Positions 34,500-44,085 of a DNA stretch of 64,000 bases are shown in pieces. The translations under genes were made by a program, and so were the position numbers. The notes beneath the pieces were generated by a model that worked only from the letters and a program-made list of their open reading frames with translations, had not been told where the DNA came from and made no database searches. Origin of the DNA: Acidobacteriota bacterium (GTDB taxonomy: Bacteria; Acidobacteriota; Blastocatellia; HR10); the NCBI GenBank assembly GCA_030550025.1, contig JAUQQC010000009.1, forward strand, positions 45,495 through 109,494, given 5' to 3'. Within the stretch, counting starts at the first letter, position 1. Every line of letters begins with the position of its first letter.

Positions 34500-35855
34500 A
34501 TGAGAGGAAGAAAACTCATCACCATGGCGCTTCTGCTGGGCTTCTGGACTCTCGCGAAAGGGGCGCCACAATTGGTGCCGCCGCCGCTCTCGTTTCACGT
34601 GGCGACGCTCAAGAATGGGCTGCGCGTCATTCTGCATGAGGACCATTCGGCGCCAGTCATTAACCTGCAGGTGTGGTATCACGTGGGCTCGAAGGATGAA
34701 CGGCCCGGGCGGACGGGATTCGCGCATCTGTTCGAGCATCTCATGTTCAAAGGGTCGAAGAATGTCGGCCCCGAGGAACATGCGGAGCTGATCAAGAGCA
34801 TCGGCGGCGTGGATAACGCCTACACGACCGAAGACGTGACCGTTTACTGGCAAACCTTCCCGAGCAACTACTTGGAGATGGTCCTCTGGCTCGAAGCCGA
34901 TCGCATGGCTTCGTTGGCGATCACCGAAGAGAATTTCCGATCCGAACGGGAAGTCGTCAAGGAGGAGCGGCGGCTACGCATCGAGAATCCCCCGTATGGG
35001 CGCGTCCTCGAAGTGCTCTATGCGAACGCCTTCGATGTGCATCCCTATAAGCACATCGTCATCGGGAGCATGGACGACCTGAATGCGGCGACGGTGGAGG
35101 ACGTGCGCGAGTTCTTCCAGACCTACTATGTGCCTGAGAATGCAACGTTGGTGATCGTCGGTGATTTCGACACGCGCCAGGCGCTCGCCTGGGTGGAGAA
35201 GTACTTCGGGCACATCCCGCGCGGGAAGCGTCCGATCCCGCGCGTGACCGTGAAGGAGCCGCCCAAGACGCGCGAAAGGCGGCTCACCGAGCGAATGAAC
35301 GTGCCGTTGCCGGCATTCGTCGCCGGATATTACATGCCCGAAGATGGGCATCCCGATGCTTATCCGCTCAAGGTCATCTCTCGCCTCCTCTCGGTCGGGC
35401 AGAGCTCGCGCCTTTATCGAAAGCTCGTGTATGAAATGCGGATCGCGGCGGGAGTATTCGGGATGGGCAATTTCACGGAGCACCCGAACCTCTTCTTCGC
35501 CGGAGCGGTCTTGAATCCCGGGCATACGCCGGAGGAGGCGGAGAAGGCGATCGTCGAAGAATTGGAGCGATTGAAGACCGAGCCCGTGCCCGCGCGCGAG
35601 CTGGAGAAGGCGAAGAACCAGATGATCGCAGAGATCCTCTTCGCGCGGCAGTCGAATCAAGGCAAGGCGGATGCTCTGGGGCGTGCTGCCGTCCTTTTGA
35701 AGGATCCGGGGCGCGTCAACACGGAAGTTCAGCGCCTCTTGGCCGTGACGCCGGAGGAGATCCAGCGCGTGGCGCGGCAATATTTCACCGAGACGAATCG
35801 GGTCGTGCTCACCATCCTCCCGCAGCACGCGGAGGAGAGGCGCGCTACTCGGTGA
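34500..35855 (+). CDS. exported M16 zinc peptidase, active type
   Basis: 451 residues with an N-terminal signal peptide (LITMALLLGFWTLAKGA). The inverted zinc motif HLFEH (H76, E79, H80) is present in a FAHLFEHLMFKGSKN context, and the third ligand Glu lies in the EREVVKEERRLRIE block. The M16 fold continues to DKLVYEMRIAAGVF-like core (RKLVYEMRIAAGVF). M16B peptidases of this size act in pairs with an inactive partner, here the next gene 34 bp later. AGGAGGAAGGAGG precedes the ATG. The substrate is unknown, probably periplasmic peptides. Confidence 0.92.
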   Translation: MRGRKLITMALLLGFWTLAKGAPQLVPPPLSFHVATLKNGLRVILHEDHSAPVINLQVWYHVGSKDERPGRTGFAHLFEHLMFKGSKNVGPEEHAELIKSIGGVDNAYTTEDVTVYWQTFPSNYLEMVLWLEADRMASLAITEENFRSEREVVKEERRLRIENPPYGRVLEVLYANAFDVHPYKHIVIGSMDDLNAATVEDVREFFQTYYVPENATLVIVGDFDTRQALAWVEKYFGHIPRGKRPIPRVTVKEPPKTRERRLTERMNVPLPAFVAGYYMPEDGHPDAYPLKVISRLLSVGQSSRLYRKLVYEMRIAAGVFGMGNFTEHPNLFFAGAVLNPGHTPEEAEKAIVEELERLKTEPVPARELEKAKNQMIAEILFARQSNQGKADALGRAAVLLKDPGRVNTEVQRLLAVTPEEIQRVARQYFTETNRVVLTILPQHAEERRATR

Positions 35856-35889
35856 GACGCGATCCGCCTTCAGCTAAAGGGGGATGACA

Positions 35890-38034
35890 ATGCGAGAAAC
35901 CGTGCGTCGAAACATTCTCCTCCTGGTGATGATGAGCTTCGCGGGGCTGCCGGCGCTCGGACAGAAGCCGGTGCCGCCGTCTCCGCAACCACCTCGGCCC
36001 TTTCGATTCCCGGAATTCGCGTCGCGGACGTTGCCCAATGGCCTGCACGTCATCGTCATCGAGCATCGGGAGCAACCAATCGTCAGCCTGCGGCTCCTGG
36101 TGCGTGCGGGTGCGGAACAAGATCCACCGGATCGTCCGGGATTGGCCTCGCTGACGGCGGCGCTCTTGGATCAAGGGACCAAGACGCGAACCGCGTTGCA
36201 GATCGCTGAGACGATCGAATCCATCGGCGGGCAGATCAGCACGGGCTCAGCGTGGCATTACTCGTTCGCGGCCATCTCCGTGCTCAAGCCGGGTGTAGAT
36301 ACGGCCTTTGAAATCCTCGCTGACATTGTGCGAAATCCCATCTTCGCTGAAGAGGAGATCGAGCGGCAACGGCAGCAGCTCCTCTCCGGACTGCGCGTTC
36401 AGGCCAATGATCCGAGCTACCTCGCTTCGACGGCGATTGAGCGGGTGATCTTCGGCGGGCATCCCTACGGACATCCGCCAGAGGGGACGCTCGATTCGAT
36501 CCCGCGCCTGACGCGCGCGGATCTGATCGCTTTCCACCAGGCCATGTATCATCCGAATAACGCGATCCTCGCCATCGCGGGAGACATCTCGGCGGCCGAA
36601 GCATTCGCGAAAGCGGAGAGGTATTTCGGCGATTGGCCGAAAGGGGAGGTTCGAGCTGCCGTCATCTCCTCGCCAGCTCCAACGCACGGACGAAAGCTTC
36701 TCGTCATTGATAAGCCGGATGCCGTGCAGACGGAGATTCGATTGGGCAAGGTGGGGATCGCGCGTCGCGATCCCGACTATTTCGCCCTTCAAGTGCTCAA
36801 TGCCATTTTGGCGAGTGGTTCCGGGAGCCGGCTCTGGGATGTCTTGCGGAGGGAGCGGGGATTGACCTACGGCGTCAGCAGCCGTTTGGAAGCGCGTCAA
36901 CAGCCGGGCAGCTTGACGGTCTCCACCTTCACGCGGACGGAGAAGACGGCCGAGACGCTGCAGTTGGTGCTCGGCGAGTTGGAACGCATCGCCCGCGAGC
37001 CGGTCACGGAGGGGGAGCTGCAGAAGGCGAAGAATTTCCTGGCCGGGGTCTTTCAGCTCCGTCTGGAGACGCCGGAATCCCTAGCGACGATCGTCCTCGA
37101 CGCCGTGAACTACGGCTTCGACTACGCCTACTTGAACACCTATCGGGATCGGATCCTCTCGGTGACGGCCGAGCAGGTGCAGGAGGTCGCTCGAAAGCAT
37201 TACCGCCCGGATGATCTGGCCATCGTGCTGGTGGGGAATGCGAGTGCCTTTGAGAAAGAGATCGCTCAATTGGGGCCGGTGGAACGAATCCCCTATACGG
37301 AAGTGGATTTCACGCGGCCGGATCTGAAGCGGGAGAAGCCAGCGGTTATCGCTGCCACGCCCGAAGCCATCGCGCGCGCGCAAGGGATCCTTGCCGAAGT
37401 CCTCCGGGCTCTCGGTGGTCACGAGGCCATCACCGGCATCCGCGACGTCTCGATCTTTGGGGAAGTGACTGTCTCGACGCCCTTCGGCGAGTTCAAGGGC
37501 GAGCAACGCATGTTCGTGCAATGGCCGGATCGGCTGCGCACGGAAGTCGAGCTGCCGCAGATGAGGCTCGTGCAGGTCCTCAACGGGGACGTCGGCTGGG
37601 TGAGCACCCCGATGGGGACGCAAGAGGTTCCCGCACCGCTGGTGAAGGAATTGCGCGCGGCGCTCCGTCGGTTCTTCTTCCAATTCCTCCAAGCCGAAGG
37701 ACAGCCGGGGATCACCGTCTCGTATCTGGGGAGCGAGACCGCCGAGGGGAAGCCCGCCGACATCCTTCAATACCAGGATGGCGAGCACGTCTTCAAGCTC
37801 TACGTGGAGACGGCCTCGCGCCTCCCGTTGAAGCTCACCTATCAAGGGACTGATCCCTTCTCCGGGACGCGCGCGGAGTTCGAGGAGCTGTACCTGGACT
37901 ATCGCGAGGTCGCCGGCGTGAAATATCCCTTCCGTACGGTGACGCGGCAGGGGGGAAAACGCTTCGCCGAGCTGGTCGTGAGCGAGGTGAAGTTGAACGC
38001 CGGCGTGCCCGAAGAGTTGTTCAAGAAACCTTGA
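35890..38034 (+). CDS. exported M16-like peptidase without zinc motif, with C-terminal extension
   Basis: 714 residues. A signal peptide (NILLLVMMSFAGLPALG) leads a full M16 fold (about 35-460) in which the HxxEH position reads ALLDQGT, so it should not bind zinc and is the non-catalytic half of a PqqL/M16B pair. The C-terminal 230 residues (from AIARAQGILAEVLRALGGHE) resemble the lipoprotein-localisation-like beta domain found in many acidobacterial proteins: VSTPFGEFKGEQRMFVQWP, DRLRTEVELPQMR, YFQFLQAEG-like, LKLTYQGTDPFSG. The ATG at 35890 has the GGGGG site 6 bp away; the ATG at 35884 touches it. Confidence 0.85.
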   Translation: MRETVRRNILLLVMMSFAGLPALGQKPVPPSPQPPRPFRFPEFASRTLPNGLHVIVIEHREQPIVSLRLLVRAGAEQDPPDRPGLASLTAALLDQGTKTRTALQIAETIESIGGQISTGSAWHYSFAAISVLKPGVDTAFEILADIVRNPIFAEEEIERQRQQLLSGLRVQANDPSYLASTAIERVIFGGHPYGHPPEGTLDSIPRLTRADLIAFHQAMYHPNNAILAIAGDISAAEAFAKAERYFGDWPKGEVRAAVISSPAPTHGRKLLVIDKPDAVQTEIRLGKVGIARRDPDYFALQVLNAILASGSGSRLWDVLRRERGLTYGVSSRLEARQQPGSLTVSTFTRTEKTAETLQLVLGELERIAREPVTEGELQKAKNFLAGVFQLRLETPESLATIVLDAVNYGFDYAYLNTYRDRILSVTAEQVQEVARKHYRPDDLAIVLVGNASAFEKEIAQLGPVERIPYTEVDFTRPDLKREKPAVIAATPEAIARAQGILAEVLRALGGHEAITGIRDVSIFGEVTVSTPFGEFKGEQRMFVQWPDRLRTEVELPQMRLVQVLNGDVGWVSTPMGTQEVPAPLVKELRAALRRFFFQFLQAEGQPGITVSYLGSETAEGKPADILQYQDGEHVFKLYVETASRLPLKLTYQGTDPFSGTRAEFEELYLDYREVAGVKYPFRTVTRQGGKRFAELVVSEVKLNAGVPEELFKKP

Positions 38035-38049
38035 ATGGAGGGCCGAGCG

Positions 38050-40494
38050 ATGAAGCGTGGAATCGTTCTTCTCATGATCCTTCTCTCCATTGCGCCCGAG
38101 GTCGTGTCCTCGGCGGCGAAGAAGCGGCTCACCATGCGTGACATGCTCTCCTTTCGACTTGTGAGCCAGCCGGCGCTCTCTCGCGACGGTCGGCGCGTGG
38201 CCTTCATCGTCGCTGAGGCCGATTTTCAGGAGAGCCGGTATCGGACGGACATCTGGGTCGTCGAGACCGAAGGGGGAAAGCCGCGGCCGTTCACACGGAG
38301 TAAGGAGGACGAATCCATGCCCCGCTGGTCTCCCGATGGCCGGTGGTTGGCGTTCCTCTCCAATCGGCCGGGGCGCATGCCGGAGGCTCGGCAAGAGGAG
38401 GAGAGGGAGCAGAGGAAGAATCAGGTCTGGATCATGCCGAGCGATGGGGGGGAAGCCATTCAGCTCACGCAGGCCGAAGAGGGGGTGATCGCCTACGAGT
38501 GGTCGCCCGATAGCCGCACGATCATTTACTTGACGCGCGAGACACTGCCGAAGCCGGAGCGGGAGCGTCGCGAGCGAGAGCGTCAGCGCAAGTTCGACGC
38601 CGTCGTGGAGGAGAAGGAGCGTTACCGGCGCGAGTTCTGGAGGATTGACATCGAGACGAGGAAGGCGACGCGCCTCTTCGAGGGCGATTATGGCATCGCC
38701 GAGTTCGAGGTCGCGCCCGATGGCCAGCGTCTCGCCTATGCTACGAACTACACGGGACGCGTGGACGACGGCAAGAAGTTCGACCTCTGGATCTTCTCCA
38801 TCGAAGAGCGACGAGCGCGACAGCTCACGCGTCGCCCCGGGGGCGAACGCTCACCGCGCTGGTCGCCCGACGGGCGACAGATCGCTTTCCTCGCGCCTCA
38901 GATCGCCGACATCCCGTATTCGCAGAGCGAAGTGTTTCTGATCCCGGCCGAGGGTGGGGAATGGCACGAAGTGACGAAGGCCTTTGATCGAGGAGTCGAG
39001 GGATTCCGGTGGCATCCCGAGGGGCGGGACCTCTATGGTCTGGCTCTGCTCGGTACCGAGACGCACCTCATGCGCATTCCGGTCGCGGGGGGATCACCCG
39101 AGCCGATCACCACGGGCGCGCGTGTCGTCTCGGCTTTCGATCTCTCCGCCGATGGTCGGACGCTGGTCGTGCTCAGCGAAGACGCGCGTTCGCTTCCCGA
39201 TCTCTGGCTCCTCCGACCGGGGAGCGATGGCCTGACGCGGCTCACGGAGATGAATCCCGAGCTGCACGAGTTCGAGATCGCCGAACAGGAGGTCATCCGT
39301 TGGAGGAGCGTGGACGGGTTAGAGATCGAGGGGATTTTGACGAAGCCCATCGGGTATGAGCCGGGACGACGGTATCCGTTGCTCGTCGCCGTGCACGGCG
39401 GTCCCCATTCGCGCGTGGTGAACGCCTTTCGACAATCCTATAACCTCCAAATCTGGGCGGCCAATGGCTACGCCGTCTTCGCCCCGAACTTCCGCGGCAG
39501 CTCCGGATACGGCGGGAAATTCGACATCGCGAATCGGCGCGATCTCGGCGGCAAGGACTTCCAAGACATCATGACCGGCGTGGATCATCTCATTCGGATC
39601 GGGATCGCGGACCCCGATCGCTTGGGGATCTTCGGCGGCAGCTACGGCGGCTACATGACCAATTGGGCGATCACGCAGACAGATCGGTTCAAAGCGGCCA
39701 TCTCGATGTACGGCATCTTCAACCTCATCACCGACTTCAGCAACTCCTACCTTCCCAGTTGGGAGCCGGATTACCTGGGTGCCTACTACTGGGATGACCT
39801 CGACATCTACATTCGGCGTTCGCCCTTTGCCTACGTGAAGAACATCAAGACGCCTGTGCTCATCCTCCATGGTGAGGCCGATCCGAACACGTTCATCTCG
39901 AATTCCAAGGAGATGTACACGGCGCTCACGCACTTGGGGAAGACCGTCGAGTTCGTGCGCTATCCGCGCGAGGGGCACGGGTTCCGCGAGCTAAACCATC
40001 GCCTGGACGAAGTGCGCCGGTGTTTGGAGTGGTTCGATCGCTATGTCAAAGGCGAGGCGAAGACGGAGTACGGCCTTGAGGAGTGGGTGCCGGCCGGCGA
40101 TTGGGAGTTTGAGGTCATGTCGGTGAATCCGAACGTCACGTATCCGGGGCAGGCGACGGAGGGGACGTTGGTCGAGGTCGCCCTCTTGTTCAAGAGCAAA
40201 AGCCGCGAGAGTCGAGCGCTCGAATTGAACTTGGAGCGAGACGTCATCGTGCTCGATGATGCCGGACAAACGCTCGCGCCGCGTGGAATTCCGGTGGAAG
40301 TCGCTGGCGCTCGCGCGCTCGTCATAGGTGGCGGACGCTTCGTCGCGGCTACGGTCGCGAGCGAGACGACGACATACGTCCCGCTCCGTCTGGCGTTCGA
40401 GGTGCCCAAAGGGCGACAGGCCATTCGACTTCGCGTGCGCGATTTCCCCATTGTGAATCTGCAGGCTCGATGGCGGGAGTTGCCTCGCTTGTGA
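38050..40494 (+). CDS. exported S9-family (prolyl oligopeptidase-type) serine peptidase
   Basis: 814 residues. Signal peptide MKRGIVLLMILLSIAPEVVSS. A WD40/PD40-like propeller (about 30-400; SPDGRWLAFLSNRPG, APDGQRLAYATNY, SPDGRQIAFLA) precedes the alpha/beta hydrolase domain with the triad S531 (FGGSYGGYMTN), D611 (GEADPNTF) and H643 (REGHGFREL). After about residue 680 comes a 130-residue beta-rich extension not usual in S9 members. ATG 38050 has GGAGGG 8 bp upstream; a start at 38035 lacks a site. It follows the M16 pair by 15 bp and may share their operon. Confidence 0.92.
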   Translation: MKRGIVLLMILLSIAPEVVSSAAKKRLTMRDMLSFRLVSQPALSRDGRRVAFIVAEADFQESRYRTDIWVVETEGGKPRPFTRSKEDESMPRWSPDGRWLAFLSNRPGRMPEARQEEEREQRKNQVWIMPSDGGEAIQLTQAEEGVIAYEWSPDSRTIIYLTRETLPKPERERRERERQRKFDAVVEEKERYRREFWRIDIETRKATRLFEGDYGIAEFEVAPDGQRLAYATNYTGRVDDGKKFDLWIFSIEERRARQLTRRPGGERSPRWSPDGRQIAFLAPQIADIPYSQSEVFLIPAEGGEWHEVTKAFDRGVEGFRWHPEGRDLYGLALLGTETHLMRIPVAGGSPEPITTGARVVSAFDLSADGRTLVVLSEDARSLPDLWLLRPGSDGLTRLTEMNPELHEFEIAEQEVIRWRSVDGLEIEGILTKPIGYEPGRRYPLLVAVHGGPHSRVVNAFRQSYNLQIWAANGYAVFAPNFRGSSGYGGKFDIANRRDLGGKDFQDIMTGVDHLIRIGIADPDRLGIFGGSYGGYMTNWAITQTDRFKAAISMYGIFNLITDFSNSYLPSWEPDYLGAYYWDDLDIYIRRSPFAYVKNIKTPVLILHGEADPNTFISNSKEMYTALTHLGKTVEFVRYPREGHGFRELNHRLDEVRRCLEWFDRYVKGEAKTEYGLEEWVPAGDWEFEVMSVNPNVTYPGQATEGTLVEVALLFKSKSRESRALELNLERDVIVLDDAGQTLAPRGIPVEVAGARALVIGGGRFVAATVASETTTYVPLRLAFEVPKGRQAIRLRVRDFPIVNLQARWRELPRL

Positions 40495-40547
40495 TCGATT
40501 TCGGATCCGGCTGCTGGCGCCACCGGCGGGTGGGGTGAACGCTCGCT

Positions 40548-41165
40548 TCATGACTTCGGCGCGCTGGCGACGGCGCGCGTCTGTTGGAGGAAGTCCTTCC
40601 ACGCGCCTTCGAGAAGCAGAACGGCAAAGGGATCGCGAACTGGAGTGTAATAGAGGACGCGCGGATCGGGGAAGGAACGCCACTGGCTCGCGGGGACTCC
40701 CGAGACCTGTTCGACAGCCGAGCGAAAATCCTCGCGCTTCAATTCGGCTTTCTTCAGGAAGATGAGATATTCGCCTCCGGGCAAGAATGCCGCTTTGCCG
40801 AACTCGCGCGGATCGGCCAATCGGCCCGGCACGTAAATCAAGAGCACCTCGCCCGGTTGCCCGATAAGAGAGATGTCCTCGGCTCGCTTCGGATTCCGAT
40901 AGATCACTTCGCGCACGGTCATCCGATAGACGACCCCTAGCATATAGCGCTCGGCGCGCGCAGGATCTAAGAGGGGACTCCGCTCACGCTCCCTTCGATA
41001 TTTGAGCAGATCGACGACCGGATGATACGCCTCAGCGACGGCCACGACGACCACGTCGCTCTTTCCAAGGAGGTCCCGAATCTGCTCTGCGCGCCGCTCG
41101 CTTTGCACAAGCGGCCAGAGGATCAACGACGCTGCGAGTCCGATGTGGATGAGCATCGTCCCCAT
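40548..41165 (-). CDS. hypothetical exported protein
   Basis: About 205 residues, not recognised. The start is uncertain: ATG 41165 gives MGTMLIHIGLAASLILWPL, a signal-like start; ATG 41156 is another option, and ATG 41186 would overlap the tRNA end. The mature part has a strand-rich region (GEVLLIYVPGRLADPREFGK, FLPGGEYLIFLKKAE) that resembles secreted small domains without assignable family. No cysteines of note. It lies just downstream of the tRNA gene on the same strand, separated by a T-run at 41176-41182. Confidence 0.55.
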   Translation of the reverse strand: MGTMLIHIGLAASLILWPLVQSERRAEQIRDLLGKSDVVVVAVAEAYHPVVDLLKYRRERERSPLLDPARAERYMLGVVYRMTVREVIYRNPKRAEDISLIGQPGEVLLIYVPGRLADPREFGKAAFLPGGEYLIFLKKAELKREDFRSAVEQVSGVPASQWRSFPDPRVLYYTPVRDPFAVLLLEGAWKDFLQQTRAVASAPKS

Positions 41166-41185
41166 GCGCTGAGTCAAAAAAATCA

Positions 41186-41673
<488 letters not shown>

Positions 41674-42690
41674 ATGGGCGAGACTCTGGACATCAGCCGA
41701 CGTCTTTGCGCTCACGGGAGTGCCAGAGCGCACAACCTGGTGGAGGTCTTGATCCCCGGTGGGGAGTTCGACTTGGAGGCGACGTTCGAGAGCGGGCAGT
41801 GTTTTCGCTGGCGGCGCGTGCGGGCGGGCCAGTACATCGGCGTCATCGGAAGGAGCGCGATCCATGTGCAGCAGATCTTGCCACGAGCGCTCACCGATCC
41901 CCTCGCGCCGCCCCCATCGGGGGCCAGAAGAGGAAATGCGCTCCTTGTGCGAGTGGTAGGGGGGATGATCCCTCCAGAGGCGGAGCAGGCGTTCATCCGG
42001 TATTTCGATCTCTCTCGGGATTACCCGGCGATCCTACGTCGGCTCCGACGCGATGCGGCGTTCGCGCGCGTGGCGCCGCGCCGAGCTGGGATTCACATCT
42101 TGCGGCAGGACCCATTTGAGGCGATCATCTCGTTCATCATCTCGGCCAACAATCATATCCCGCGCATTCGGGGGATCCTCGAGCGACTTTGCGCGCGCTA
42201 TGGGGAGGAGATTCGGACGCCGTTTGGGCCAGTCTACACGTTCCCGCGCCCGGAAGTCTTAGCCGAAGCGCGCCTCGCTGATCTTCGAGAGGGATGCGGT
42301 CTGGGGTATCGCGATCGGTATGTGTGGCGGACGGCTCGAACCATCGCCGAATGTTCGGATTTCGCCTCTTGGTCCGAGTGGCCGACACCAGTCCTACGAG
42401 AGCGATTGCTCGCGCTCGAAGGAGTGGGGGAGAAGGTCGCCGACTGCATTCTCCTTTTCGGCTTTCATCGGCTGGAGGTCTTCCCTGTGGATACATGGAT
42501 CGCTCGGGCAATGCGCGAGTTGTACTTTCCCGATCGGATGCCGCGATTGCGGGAGATCCACGCATGCGCGGTCGAGCGCTTCGGCGTGTATGCGGGAGTC
42601 GCCCAGCAATATCTCTATGCCGCTTTCCGCGCCAGGGGGAGAGCGGCCCGGCTGCCGCACGAGGTCTCGACCGCTGAGGAGGACCCGTGA
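41674..42690 (+). CDS. OGG1-like 8-oxoguanine DNA glycosylase
   Basis: 338 residues from ATG 41674 (an upstream in-frame GTG at 41602 gives 362; neither has a clear ribosome site). An N-terminal beta region has ESGQCFRWRR, followed by ISFIISANNHIPRIRGIL (the OGG1 SSNNNI-type segment) and the helix-hairpin-helix LEGVGEKVADC with catalytic-type K254 and D273 in FPVDTWIAR. It should cut 8-oxoG from DNA. OGG1 is rare in bacteria, which usually use MutM. It overlaps mutY by ATGA, so the pair is translated together. Confidence 0.9.
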   Translation: MGETLDISRRLCAHGSARAHNLVEVLIPGGEFDLEATFESGQCFRWRRVRAGQYIGVIGRSAIHVQQILPRALTDPLAPPPSGARRGNALLVRVVGGMIPPEAEQAFIRYFDLSRDYPAILRRLRRDAAFARVAPRRAGIHILRQDPFEAIISFIISANNHIPRIRGILERLCARYGEEIRTPFGPVYTFPRPEVLAEARLADLREGCGLGYRDRYVWRTARTIAECSDFASWSEWPTPVLRERLLALEGVGEKVADCILLFGFHRLEVFPVDTWIARAMRELYFPDRMPRLREIHACAVERFGVYAGVAQQYLYAAFRARGRAARLPHEVSTAEEDP

Positions 42691-43946
42691 GCTGGATCCG
42701 AGATCGTTTGAAGGCTTCCTCGAAAGAGGCATCGGGCGCTTCGAGAGCGCCCAAGGAGCTGCCTTCGACCGCTTCGCAGCAGATCGCTCTTGATCCTTCG
42801 CTGATGAAACGGTTGCGGCGGGCACTCCTGCGCTGGCATGCGAGAGTGCAGCGCGATGTGCCTTGGCGGCAGACCAGAGATCCGTATCGAATTCTCGTCG
42901 CCGAGTACATGTCGCAGCAAACACAGCTGGCGCGCGTGCGCGCGTATTACGAGCGATTTCTCCGGCGATTTCCCGACGTGTGGACGCTGGCGCGAGCGTC
43001 GCTCGACCAGGTGCGAAAAGCGTGGGAAGGGCTCGGATATTACGCGCGCGCTCGCTATCTGCATGAAGCCGCGCGGCAGATTGTGCGCGAGCATGGAGGG
43101 CGCATTCCCGATGATCCCGCGCGCTTGTCGGCCTTGCCCGGATGCGGGCCGTACACGGCAGCGGCGATCGCGAGCCTTGCCTTCGACCGACCTGTTCCAG
43201 TCTTGGATGGCAATGTGCGGCGCGTCATCTGCCGGATTCTCGCCCTCGGGGAGGATCCGCGTCGGCGTGCTATCGAGTGGGAGCTTCGCGCTTTCGTCGC
43301 GGCGCTCATGGCGATGGGGAAGAATTCCAAGGGGGGCGCGCGGGCGATCAATCAAGCGCTAATGGACCTGGGCGCGCTCATCTGTCGGCCGCGCGCGCCG
43401 CACTGCGAGCGTTGCTGTTGGCGCTTTGCCTGTCGGGCGTGGCAGCTCGCCTCGCCGACGGCATTCCCGGTCAAGAGCGCGGCTCCGAGGCGCCCTCATT
43501 ATGAGATCGCCGTGGGCGTGATTTGGCGCCCTCCTCCGGCGCTTTCCTCACGATCGAGAAGAATGCAGCGGGATTTCGAAAGTGAGGTGCTCATTGCACA
43601 GCGTCGGGAAGGGGGGCTTCTAGGTGGCCTATGGGAATTTCCCGGGGGAAAGCGCGAACCGGGGGAGAGCTTACGTCGCTGCTGCGCGCGGGAGATCGAA
43701 GAGGAAGTCGGGCTGCGCGTTCGTGTCGGGCGCAAGCTCCTGACCATTCGACACGCCTACTCGCATTTTCGGATCACGATGCACGTCTTCGAGTGCTGGC
43801 CGCTTGGGGGCTCCCCCCGCGCGCTCGGATGTCAAAAGGTTCGATGGGTGCGTTGTTCGCATCTCTCGCGATACCCCTTCCCGGCAGCCAATCGGAGGAT
43901 CATCGAGGCCTTGCGCGAAGGGGATCTCTGCGCGAAGCGGCGATGA
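42687..43946 (+). CDS. mutY: A/G-specific adenine DNA glycosylase MutY
   Basis: 419 residues. The catalytic glutamate is E73 ([11 protein letters not shown]), D174 is in the VLDGNVRRV loop. The [4Fe-4S] set is C233, C240, C243, C249 with the standard spacing. The C-terminal third is a NUDIX-like domain ([24 protein letters not shown]; residues 268-410) for recognising 8-oxoG opposite A. It removes A mispaired with 8-oxoG. The first 40 residues are an unusual low-complexity leader. Coupled to the OGG1-like gene by ATGA overlap. Confidence 0.95.
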   Translation: MSWIRDRLKASSKEASGASRAPKELPSTASQQIALDPSLMKRLRRALLRWHARVQRDVPWRQTRDPYRILVAEYMSQQTQLARVRAYYERFLRRFPDVWTLARASLDQVRKAWEGLGYYARARYLHEAARQIVREHGGRIPDDPARLSALPGCGPYTAAAIASLAFDRPVPVLDGNVRRVICRILALGEDPRRRAIEWELRAFVAALMAMGKNSKGGARAINQALMDLGALICRPRAPHCERCCWRFACRAWQLASPTAFPVKSAAPRRPHYEIAVGVIWRPPPALSSRSRRMQRDFESEVLIAQRREGGLLGGLWEFPGGKREPGESLRRCCAREIEEEVGLRVRVGRKLLTIRHAYSHFRITMHVFECWPLGGSPRALGCQKVRWVRCSHLSRYPFPAANRRIIEALREGDLCAKRR

Positions 43947-44085
43947 AAGGCGCGTGTGGTGGATCGAGCGCCTTCATTGGCGCGTGATGCTGTATCCACC
44001 GAAGATGCCGCCTCTGTCGGTGGCCCTGCTCGCCGCGCGTTGTTATCATAAGAGTTCATCGCGTACATCATCGGGAGGGGGAACA

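Noticed and set aside
32756..34525. 589-codon minus-strand open frame across nuoM/nuoN
   Set aside because: Low-complexity, Arg/Glu/His-rich product; nuoN on the plus strand is unambiguous.
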